DNA from: Oopsacas minuta
Taxonomy: Eukaryota; Porifera; Hexactinellida; Lyssacinosida; Leucopsacidae
Length of the DNA stretch: 25,988 nucleotides
NCBI GenBank assembly: GCA_024704765.1
Contig: JAKMXF010000308.1
Span: forward strand, 352,622 to 378,609
Direction of reading: 5' to 3'
Below the pieces are notes generated by a model that saw only the letters and a program-made list of their open reading frames with translations, was not told where the DNA came from and searched no databases. The position numbers were made by a program, and so were the translations under genes. Of the stretch, positions 18,331 through 25,988 are shown piece after piece (within the stretch, counting starts at the first letter, position 1; each line of letters starts with the position of its first letter).

Positions 18331-18950
18331 GAATTGCTCAACAGCCTTAAATAGGTAATCGATAGGATTATTTGGATATACTATGCATTTCATGTAATCG
18401 AGTAGAGTCTGGCTGATATAAACAATTGATGGGAACATCTTGGATGCCCAAAGTACTTAATATTGTTTGTCCATCTGGACAAACAATAACTATATTTTCA
18501 TTTCGTCAACTAAAGAAATTTTCGAAGCAGAGCTTCAAAAGCTCAATTTACAGGTGGTCGGGAGAGATGAGAGAGATGGGATTATCGAGGTTACAGAGAT
18601 GACAATTGCATACGAACGATCGCAATTGGGGCAGACCAAGTTGCGCTATTCTGTGGAGGAGTTTGAGGGTGTAAAGGTCCTGTAAGTGAAAGGGGGTGAG
18701 TTCCGGGGGACTACACGGAGCAAGTTACGCGTAGTGGCTTAGGAAGACCTGTTGGATACGTTAGTGGCCGCACATCACGAGCTCAGTTATGTATGGAGGA
18801 CGAGACAGGATGTACGAGTATTTCATGAGTCACAACTATCACGTCCTTCGTGCAGTAATTGTGTGGAGAGGAAACTGAAGCAGAATGGAAATTGTTTCGG
18901 CAGGTAATTTGGAGGCAATTCAAGAATTGTTCTTTGCAGGATGTACTATC
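18331..18950. other. No gene assigned
   Basis: An open plus-strand frame at 18467-18685 would give 72 residues, but it has no motif I recognise. Translation beyond it hits stops, although hydrophilic stretches continue to about 18890. It may be the decayed internal part of the hAT element whose 3' end is at 18950-19410. Confidence 0.3.
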
Positions 18951-19222
18951 GAAATTACTCAATAGCGGAGACATTTCGATTGCATTTCCAAACTTATCAA
19001 ATTTAGCTCAATAGTAGATGCTTTACTAGTAACAACAGCCATTGTTGAACGTACATTTAGCTATGAAACTAATAGCAACAAGACTTAGCAGCAGGATGGG
19101 CGAGGACACGTTGAACATAGGATACACATATGCATTGAAGGCCCTGATCACCTAACGAAAGATATGTTGGAGGAATTTGTTGATCATTATATAGGGCAAA
19201 AGAACCGTAGAATAGTAATGTG
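18950..19222 (+). pseudogene. hAT transposase C-terminal relic
   Basis: Translated in shifting plus-strand frames, this encodes the hAT dimerisation domain in order: LLNSGDISIAFPNLSNLAQ at 18955-19010, VDALLVTTAIVERTFS at about 19015-19065 (the ERTFS glutamate is the usual C-terminal catalytic residue region), MKLIATRLSSRMGEDTLNI at about 19066-19122, and IEGPD..TKDMLEEFVDHYIGQKNRRI to 19222. Frameshifts and stops show it is dead. It belongs to a different hAT subgroup from both the 410-1862 relic and the 19905-22793 element. A hAT-like terminus lies about 190 bp downstream. Confidence 0.7.
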
Positions 19223-19380
19223 AGGTTCAGGCTTAAATTTTGTGTTTTGTTAATTAACACAGATTGTCCCAAAATATTCAGCTTGTAATTATTTTTTTTA
19301 TTACTTGCACAAATTATCTGCATAGTCTAAAAAAGGAAAGAATAGTTAGGGCTATATCGTTCTCCATAATGACAACTTCC

Positions 19381-19410
19381 CCCCAAAGTAAAATCCTGGA
19401 TTGAGCCCTG
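19381..19410 (-). repeat. hAT-like right terminus for the preceding relic
   Basis: From 19410 on the minus strand the sequence is CAGGGCTCAATCCAGGATTT, continuing TACTTTGGGG. A CAGGG start followed by ATCCAGGATTTT is a recurrent hAT terminus, and it sits where the 3' end of the 18950-19222 relic should end. The left terminus was not found. Confidence 0.45.
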
Positions 19411-19697
19411 TTGAGGCAGGGGTTCCATTTGCGTCTCATGCAATGTAAGACAGCTGTCGGAACACTTGCCGGTGCAAGTGGAAGTAGGTTAGATGCATTT
19501 CGAGGAGTGACAGGCACTCTACCGTATGCGAGAACAGATAGCGATGTGAAAACAGGATTTTTTCAAAAGCACCCAAATCATCTGGTCAATTACCCTAATA
19601 ATCAACTGGTCAACTAATTCACTGAAAATAATAGAGTTTCTATAAGTACATTTACTACATTACCTCCTACTTTGTCATGATTTTATAGTATATTCTG
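19411..19697. other. Intergenic, nothing recognised
   Basis: An open frame of 68 codons lies here, but its composition and lack of motifs give no reason to call a gene. Confidence 0.35.
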
Positions 19698-20307
19698 TAT
19701 GTAAACAGGGGCGTCAAAACCTGGTATTTCATGGGGGATTGAATGATATGAATACATGAATAATAACATTCAATTTGGTAATCGAGATAGTCTAAATTAG
19801 AGCTTTGGCAATCTCCCAAACTTCCTTTCACAGTGTTAAGTATTTATAGACATTTGTAATTTGTTAAAATATAAACTGTAGTGTGTTCATTGCTTATGTA
19901 CTAACAGGGCTGGATTACCGCACATGCGGAATGTGCGATCGCATCAGGGCCCCCAAACTAGTGAATATTTACCTAATCGCAGACCCGTGCAGGGTTTAGG
20001 TAATCTTTTAGATGTTTTAGTTTACTTTCATTGTCCACTTTAATTATTAGCTAATTGCTCATAATGGAATTGTGTTTCTTTTTTTGTATTCTTCAATTCA
20101 TAAGAACAATTCCTTGTTTTTAAGGCAGGAGATCAATTTGTCAACAATGAACTCTATGAATTAACTAAGGTGAAATTGTGAAAACATATTATAGTTGTTT
20201 ATTCATAACAAATCATCATTTCCTACTACATATGAGACCATTACAAATTATTTGTATATTTTGATACTTTCCTTAATAAGTTGTCTGAGCTATATTTTTG
20301 ATTCGAT

Positions 20308-22690
20308 GTCTGCCTACAAACACAAAGTGGGGCGCAGAAACGAGATGCTGCTGCTTCCACAGAGCGTTATATATCAAAGCTGCCAAAACTTGACAACTTC
20401 TTCGCACCAACACAACCGCACTACAGCCCCAGGATGGGACTATACAACCAACACAATCTAATAATGATCTTGGACAATTGCAGCAGGTAGATGAGGAGCT
20501 TAATTTTTCTGCTGGAGAAGACAGTTCACCTCCTCTCGTAATTTCTCAATTGTCTATACATTTGAAAGATCCGTCAACTTGGCGTGAATCGCTAAATTCT
20601 GCTCCAGAAATGACAGACAAGCTAATTCGACTAGGCCCTGCTGCTGCGCACAACCGCTCAACGAGTTATCCGGCATCGAAGAGGGTATACAATGATGGTG
20701 AGTCCAGATATTTTCAGAACAAAATGCTCATTGTTGAATATGCAAATGGCGAATTGGGCAAGCGTGAATGGCTCTGCTACTCACCGTTGTCGGGTAATGT
20801 ATACTGCTTCCAATGCACTATTATGTTGACTACATCGAAAGAATCCAACAATTCCTTCGTACAAGGCTTCATTGACTGGAGACACTTCGACCGAATGTTT
20901 ATTGGTCACAGGTTCTAAAGAGAGTATTGCTGTAGTAAAATTCCTTGGATCCAATGGATTGGCTTTCCGCGGAACCGATGAGAGATTCAATAGTATTACC
21001 TCAGGCAACTATATTAACACCCTAAAGCTTCTTGCAAAGTTCGATGCATTCATTGCTGGTCACATCGCCAAATACGCGGACAAAGGGCGCGGGAGTGTAT
21101 CATATTTATCTTCCACTATTGCTGATGAGTCCATCGCTGTGATCGCAGAGAAAATAACTGATACGATCGTAGCTGAATTAAAAAAGGCAAAATATTACTC
21201 CATCAGTGTTGACTCAAGCCCAGATATCAGTCATGTAGACCAGCTTGTGGTCGTGATCCGTTATATTCACCCCCATCGACATGAACCTGTCGAACGCTTT
21301 CTTACCTTCATCCCATTTTCTCACACACTGGGCAGTCACTTGCAAATGTAACACTCGAATTACTTCATAGACTAAGAATTGATCTTGGAGGCATGAGGAG
21401 ACATGTTACGATAACGCTGCAAATATGTCTAGCAAGTATAACGGAATGTAAAAGAAAATTCTTGAACATGCCCCTCTTGCAATTTATCTTCCATGCTCAC
21501 CATACTCTCTAAATTTGGTAGGATAGGCAGCAGTTTCATCTGTCGATAGAGCGACGATTTTTTTCAGTTTCATACAAAACGTGTATACTTTTTCACCGCA
21601 TCCACTCACCGATGGAAAGTATTGACCGATCACTTTGGAGATAAACTAGTACCAAAGAATCTCGCTGATACGCGATGGTCAGTGCACGCTCAGGCGATAA
21701 GCGCTTTGAAAGAAGGTTATGATCAGCTGGACGTGGCATTGCAGGAAATTGCAAACGACTTGCAACAAAAGCCATCTACTCGACATGAAGCTGAAAATCT
21801 GTCTGCTACACTGTCCATCTGGGATGTCCCACTTCTTACAGAATTGTGGAATCAAATACTGCATCGAATCAACAGCGTCAACAAATGCCTTCAAGATGCT
21901 TCATTAGACCTTAGTGAAACATATCTCCTAAATTCATTGGTTGGATACTTCAAGTCATTGAGGGAACGCTCCACTGCGATTCTGTTAGATGCAAATAATA
22001 TTTCGCAAAAGGAAAGAAAAGATCCTTCCCGAGGGAGCTGTAAACATCGAGGGCAACATTCAACCAGCAAAATTGATTTATTCAGGATCAATGTATTTCT
22101 ACCAATTATAGACCTCCTCATTGTGGAACTGATTCGTCGTACAGAGGTCTACAAGGATGTCTACTCATTGTTTGGCTTTCTGATTAATTTATGCGCGACC
22201 GCCCCAAGAGAAGAAGTTGTTGAGAAGGTTCAACATTTGATATCCAAATATCCTGAAGACCTCAAAGACATCCATGAAATTATTGAGGAGGTCATACATT
22301 ATCGTATTCTCATGTCAGTTGTGCCTAGGGAAGAGCTGAGGATAAAGTGCACTTCTAGGAATCTCGGTGATGATAATCGTATAAGCTTCGGCGGTGTATA
22401 TCTCTATTTGTGCAACCATAGCATCGACAGCGTATTTCCCAATGTCACCATAGCATTGCGAATTTGTTTGACTATCATGTGCGCGGTAGCGACTGATGAA
22501 CGATGTTTTAACTACATGAAACATCTAAAAAATGTACTACGCACATCAATGTCAGAGGATCGATTCACTGATCTAGCTATGATTACGATTGAGCGGGAGC
22601 TATTGGAAGAAACCGACGACAAAGAAATTATCTCTAAATTTGTGGATCAAAAATTCGCAAAAATCTATGAATCTATATTATTAAATCTGC
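20308..22690 (+). pseudogene. hAT transposase pseudogene (TTF zinc finger, DUF4371, dimerisation domain)
   Basis: The original start is probably the ATG at 20308 (MSAYKHK). SKLPKLDNFFAPTQP, a hallmark N-terminal motif of this hAT branch, follows one frameshift later at about 20373-20417, and another shift leads into the open frame around 20478-20918. That frame holds the TTF-type zinc-finger region (REWLCYSPLSGNVYCFQC). After a deletion or shift near 20905 the DUF4371 part follows (VVKFLGSNGLAFRG, then YYSISVDSSPDISHVDQL with the first catalytic Asp). Between 21350 and 21610 the CYDNAANMSSKYNGM block (second Asp) and YLPCSPYSLNLVG survive in different frames. A long frame to about 22690 holds LADTRWSVHAQAI, RINVFLPIIDLLIVEL and the dimerisation domain (FPNVTIALRICLTI, ATDERCFNYMKHLKN, RFTDLAMITIERELL). 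At least five disruptions mean it is not functional, yet conservation is high, so the family was probably active fairly recently. Some members of this class have become host genes (ZMYM-like); this copy shows no sign of that. Confidence 0.88.
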
Positions 22691-22692
22691 AT

Positions 22693-22727
22693 TTTGTCTG
22701 TTTGTCTGTCTGTTTGTTTGTTTGTCC
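22693..22727 (+). repeat. TTTG/TCTG microsatellite
   Basis: About 35 bp of TTGTCTG, TCTG and TTTG units just past the recognisable end of the hAT transposase. The frame reads through it to a stop at 22758, adding a low-complexity Cys/Val/Leu tail that is unlikely to be original. Confidence 0.75.
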
Positions 22728-23292
22728 GTTGTCAAGGAAAGGCTCGAACGGAAGGTAACGCACAGGGCCCGCAATATGCTTAATCCGGCCCTGTGTATTA
22801 CTAGTGTGGTTAGTAATCAGCAGCCATGAAACAAAGGGAAAATTACTTTTTAATAAGCTTTGTTGTTAGTAGTAAAGTATTTCTATACATGTGAGGTGCC
22901 AATTAACAACTAGATAATATGAGGATATAACTCCAGCAGGCTTCAACCAATGACTGGATGTGTGAGGTTTCTGTTGAAAAGCTTTCCAGCTGGCAACAAC
23001 ATTATAATATGAAAATAACTATAAACAACCAATGATGGGGAAGATAATACCCTCAAAAAGATAATCCCTATCGTAGTTGGTTTATAATTATTTTCTAATA
23101 AGTATCGAGAATACCCATCCGGGGTGTAAACTATTGTACATTATATCCATCCTAAATTGGCAGAATGTTCTAATAAATGCGAAAATAATTAAATACTCAC
23201 TCACAATTATAGGGGGGATTATTCCCCTTTGCCTAATTCATGGGGGGATGAGTGCCCCCATCCCCCTCACTTCCGACGCCCCTGTATGTATA

Positions 23293-23589
23293 ATTAGATA
23301 TTAATCATATTAAACACTACATATACTTTTATCAAGTCAATTGTGACATTTATTGGTAGTATGAATCTAGATACAACATACTTTTTTAGTGGATATTTCA
23401 TCATTTTTAGCAGGCTAGAAATCATATCTTTGAAATTATGAAATCTTGTTTTTTAGTAAACCATAATATTTAATCCATTATTTTGTATAAGAATAACCTT
23501 ACACAATTTGGTGGATACTCAATTTGGGCGGTAGCATATATAAATATATATATATTGATACACATACATGTATATAGATAATTGCGCTT
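23293..23589. other. Intergenic, AT-rich
   Basis: No gene was seen. A run of TA repeats occupies about 23537-23562, just outside the foldback. Confidence 0.45.
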
Positions 23590-24417
23590 TACAGTATAGA
23601 TCGATATTTTACTATTCACACAAGCTCTATCTACAAAAATTTCACAACGAAATGGCGTCATCTTTTTTATTACTAAACAAAATTTCTTGACCAAATTTCT
23701 GCAGTTTAGAAACTTCGTCAATAGATAATCCATAATTTATACTACAAAATTCACACAAGGGGATCTAGAGAATTTACCATACAAAATATAACAAATTTAT
23801 CATGATAAAGTTCGAGCGACCTTCAGAGATAGTAGTGACGATGGATGGCATATTTTTTGCCAATAAACACCCATAACTTGATAACTTTCAATGTTATGGC
23901 CGAATTATCTGACACATATATATTTAGTATATACCCTGACCTCCCATTTCCTGCTAATAAATTTGATGTGATATCTGAGAAGATTATGACGTCTAGGAAA
24001 TGCCCATATATGGTATTATTGATGTCTGCACAATATTCTTCGGAGATATCATATCATACTGTATTTTCAAGGTAAGGAAAGTCGGGTATTCACTATATCT
24101 CAGTAGAATGATTGGCCCTAACAATTGAAGTTTTAAGGTATTAGCGAATATAGGCAAAATGTGACATCCATGGTTACTACTATAAACCTGGAACGCGGCA
24201 ACTTTACAATGACAAATTTTTTATAATTTGTATGGAAAAATCATTAGGACCCGTGATGTGAATTTCGTACTGGAAATTTATGGATTATCCTTATGTGAAG
24301 TTCCTAACTTGGCAACATTTTGGTTAAGGAATTTGTCTAGTAAGCAAACAGATGACGTCATTTCGTTTTGAAATTTTTTGTAGATAGAGGTTGTGCGTAC
24401 TGTAAATATCAATAATA
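23590..24417. repeat. Large foldback: ~350-bp inverted arms around a ~120-bp loop
   Basis: The left arm at about 23600-23950 and the right arm at about 24070-24410 are inverted copies. Paired landmarks, outer to inner, are CTCTATCTACAAAAA, the ACGAAATG(G/A)CGTCATCT block, AC(T/A)AAACAAAATT(T)C, GATAATCCATAA, ATTCACA, CCATACAAA, TTTATCAT/TTGTCATTGTAAAGTT, TAGTAGT, GGATG(G/T)CA and TTCAAT.GTTA.GGCC. Similarity fades over the last 50 bp towards the loop. The arms are roughly 70-75% similar by eye. The open frames inside lie on both strands and have no motif. One arm also matches 5850-6135, so this is part of a dispersed family. A transcript would form a long hairpin. Confidence 0.72.
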
Positions 24418-24544
24418 CACTTAATCAGACCAAAGTGTACCATTTTGATGGTACCGTAACGAGTAGAATTCAATATGTAAATATATGGACTTCCTTTAAT
24501 CCATGGTACCGGAAAATACAGTTGGTGAACTGGCCTTATATAAC
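24400..24544 (-). repeat. Segment shared, inverted, with 15321-15463
   Basis: Read on the minus strand, this contains the same ordered words as copy A: TTATATAAGGCC, CCATGGATTAAAGGA, GTTACGGTACCATC and AAATGGTACA. It joins directly to the outer end of the right foldback arm, so the family unit extends beyond the foldback. It is cut at 24544 by the MITE that follows. Confidence 0.68.
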
Positions 24545-25029
24545 CTAGTGTTGGTCAGAAAAGACCACCCGGAATATCCACCTGGAAAAAAACAGGAAAA
24601 TCTTCTGACGATAATCACCATGTGTGACTTATTTCATGGCACATTTTGAGAGAATGATTTTCTAAAGAGATTTTACTTTTTTATTACCTCTTGTTGTTGA
24701 AATTTCGGACTATAACTCTTCTATACTGGGTTCCTAATGTGACAGAGGTTTGTAGAATATCAACTTAATGAACTGACATGTTTGTTTAGATAAGATATTG
24801 TGAAAGAGAATATCCCTAATAACTAATCAATATTCATTTCGTTTCAAGCATTTCATGAATTGAATTTAGATAGTGAAGAAATCGCATCCTAAATTTACAG
24901 AAACATAATAATTATATGTAACCTAATTTTTTACCTAATCAGCAGAAAATGCAGAAAAGACCAGAAAAGCCGGGTTTTTCCCACCTGTCTCGGTCTATTC
25001 TAGAAAAGGGTGGTTGTATCCGAACACTG
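24545..25029. mobile_element. 485-bp non-autonomous hAT MITE with perfect 8-bp target duplication
   Basis: TATATAAC occurs at 24537-24544 and again at 25030-25037, directly outside the ends. The left end begins CTAGTGTTGGTC and the right end, on the minus strand, CAGTGTTCGGAT; the shared core is AGTGTT. AAAAGACCA words lie at both subterminal regions (about 24559 and 24956). There is no coding sequence. The uninterrupted target is preserved in inverted form in the related repeat at 15321-15340, which reads through the same GGCCTTATATAAC without an insert. Confidence 0.8.
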
Positions 25030-25037
25030 TATATAAC

Positions 25038-25244
25038 GTAGGTTACAGTTGTTTACAATAAATAATAACACGTGGTGATAATAAATATATACGGCCTGGC
25101 AGCAACTGGGCCAGGGATTCGTAACCCGATGGAACATATTTCTTGGTATCGATATTACAGAAACCTATCGAGTTTGTACTCCATAATTGTACAACAACAA
25201 ATGACCAACCATTATGTGCTAAAAATTTCAGGAATTTATCAAAA
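25038..25244. other. Short unassigned spacer in the composite repeat
   Basis: Between the MITE and the direct-repeat part there are about 200 bp whose counterpart in copy A could not be aligned by eye. No gene is supported; short overlapping frames on both strands lack motifs. Confidence 0.35.
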
Positions 25245-25850
25245 CTAGCGCGCATCCTTGCTATGTCGCTAGGGGATAGCTTAGTGCCTCATGGTGGCTT
25301 GAGTATTGAACAGCTAATTTTCTTACTACTCTTGGGCGCAACGCGACGGTATCTACTATGAAATAGCAGAAATTTTGATTATCCATGGTCCATCGAAATT
25401 CTATATAATAGCCGACAGCAATAATATTAGAGGTGATAGGTAGCTTTTTGGTTTTTTAATCTTGGTATTTTGTGCTTCGAGCATTATGAAATTCTGAAAA
25501 ATATCGAAATTCGGTGAATTTTGATTATTTAGTAAAAAGTCTTGATGTAATAATCCAATTATAAGTTAGTATTTAGCCCAAATTATGATGTCAGGACATT
25601 TTACACATTGAGGGTTCCTTGAGATTAAATCTTCAAGCCTCAATCAAGTATATTGGCTAAGCCGTGGCTAAATAATGTGATATTACGAGAGTACAAAAAG
25701 GTGACCATTACGTCATAATTTCGTCATAGGTATGAATTTTCGTCCAAGACTTAAATTAGTCTGAGCCAGCCCAAAATACCCCTGTGTGCAAATATCAGCC
25801 ATGGGGGTCTTTCAGTTTCTTTAATCAATTCGAACATACAAACATATATA
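25245..25850 (+). repeat. Copy B of the dispersed composite repeat (direct part)
   Basis: It matches 15460-16005 in the same orientation, beginning CTAG(C/T)GCGC.TC..TTGCTA and ending TTAATCAATTC.GACA. The best block is 25695-25750, with AAAAAGGTGAC, ACGTCAT.ATTTCGTCATA and GAATTTTCGTCCAAGAC. CCATGGGGGTC is shared at about 25799 and 15940. No protein motif was found in any frame. It ends exactly where a new mariner-type terminus begins. Confidence 0.68.
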
Positions 25851-25852
25851 TA

Positions 25853-25988
25853 CAGTGTGTTCGGAAATTATTGGGACTGATTATAAATGTATTCTACTAT
25901 GAATTCATGACTCGTAGAGATTTCTCGTTTTAACACTAAGTTAAAATACATATAGTTGAAGAAAAACTAGCATTATTATCACATTCAA
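25853..25988 (+). mobile_element. Left end of a probable mariner/Tc1 element, cut by the window edge
   Basis: TA at 25851-25852 is followed by CAGTGTGTTCGGAAATTATT and then GGGACTG, which resembles the CAGTGTG...ATTGGGACT termini of several mariner families. Only 136 bp are visible, so neither the opposite terminus nor a transposase can be checked. Confidence 0.45.

Larger units (their letters stand above)
19905..22793 (+). mobile_element. Complete 2.9-kb hAT element nested in the outer hAT
   Basis: The left end reads CAGGGCTGGATTACC and the right end, on the minus strand, CAGGGCCGGATTAAG, giving 12 of 13 matches over the core. A second GGGCCC word follows at both ends. The flanking 8-mers TGTACTAA (19897-19904) and TGTATTAC (22794-22801) match at 6 of 8, as in an aged hAT target duplication. 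The interior holds a full-length but broken transposase on the plus strand. Confidence 0.78.
19706..23284. mobile_element. Outer hAT element split by a nested hAT
   Basis: The left end reads CAGGGGCGTCAAAACCTGG and the right end, on the minus strand, CAGGGGCGTCGGAAGTGAGG, identical over the first ten bases. The flanking 8-mers TATGTAAA (19698-19705) and TATGTATA (23285-23292) agree at 7 of 8. Both ends share internal GGGGGAT/CATGGGGG words near 19730 and 23205-23265. Removing the inner element (19905-22793 plus one duplication) leaves about 680 bp without recognisable coding sequence, so the outer element was itself non-autonomous. It must predate the inner insertion. Confidence 0.7.

Noticed and set aside
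18467-18685. 72-codon plus-strand frame
   Set aside because: No recognisable family. The surrounding sequence has stops and lies among transposon debris, so it was not called as a gene.
22680-22758. Helitron-like or other element end suggested by the TCTG/TTTG run after an AT-rich word
   Set aside because: It is a simple repeat with no hairpin, CTRR end or partner. It is better explained as a microsatellite in the tail of the hAT element.

Overview
This is a piece of an AT-rich animal nuclear genome. One large, intact, conserved protein gene lies in a landscape of decayed DNA transposons. The gene is an intron-free copy of TOR (target of rapamycin) kinase on the minus strand, about 2460 residues long and close to the length of insect TOR. 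Together with degenerate mariner and hAT transposons of arthropod type, this suggests an arthropod. A crustacean such as a copepod would fit, but the sequence does not prove it. No prokaryotic operon, CRISPR array, rRNA, convincing tRNA or viral gene was seen.

Layout. 1-1860: a degenerate hAT transposase relic. 2640-4078: a non-autonomous hAT element with a perfect 8-bp target-site duplication (TSD), containing a foldback and a second nested mini-hAT. 4087-5840: no gene recognised. 5850-6135: a copy of a dispersed repeat family beside the 3' end of TOR. 6399-13781 (minus): TOR. 13903-14196: a small TA-flanked MITE of pogo/Tigger type just upstream of TOR. 14200-15300: no gene, but an orphan hAT-like right end at 15173. 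15321-16005: another copy of the dispersed repeat. 16310-17638: a full-length but broken mariner element. 17650-18330: an older mariner relic. 18950-19410: the 3' end of a hAT relic with a terminus-like sequence. 19706-23284: a hAT element that contains a second complete hAT element, 19905-22793, with a pseudogene transposase. 23590-25850: a composite repeat with a foldback of roughly 350-bp arms, interrupted by a 485-bp hAT MITE with a perfect 8-bp TSD. 25853-end: the first bases of what looks like another mariner.

How it fits together. The only gene likely to serve the host is TOR, the catalytic subunit of TORC1 and TORC2. Everything else records transposition: at least seven hAT-type remnants, several nested, two mariners plus a third possible one, one pogo-type MITE, and a dispersed repeat family seen in several places. 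Several element boundaries were fixed by matching terminal inverted repeats (TIRs) with target duplications read directly from the sequence. I found no new multi-gene system. The most novel material is the foldback repeat family and the non-autonomous hAT elements.
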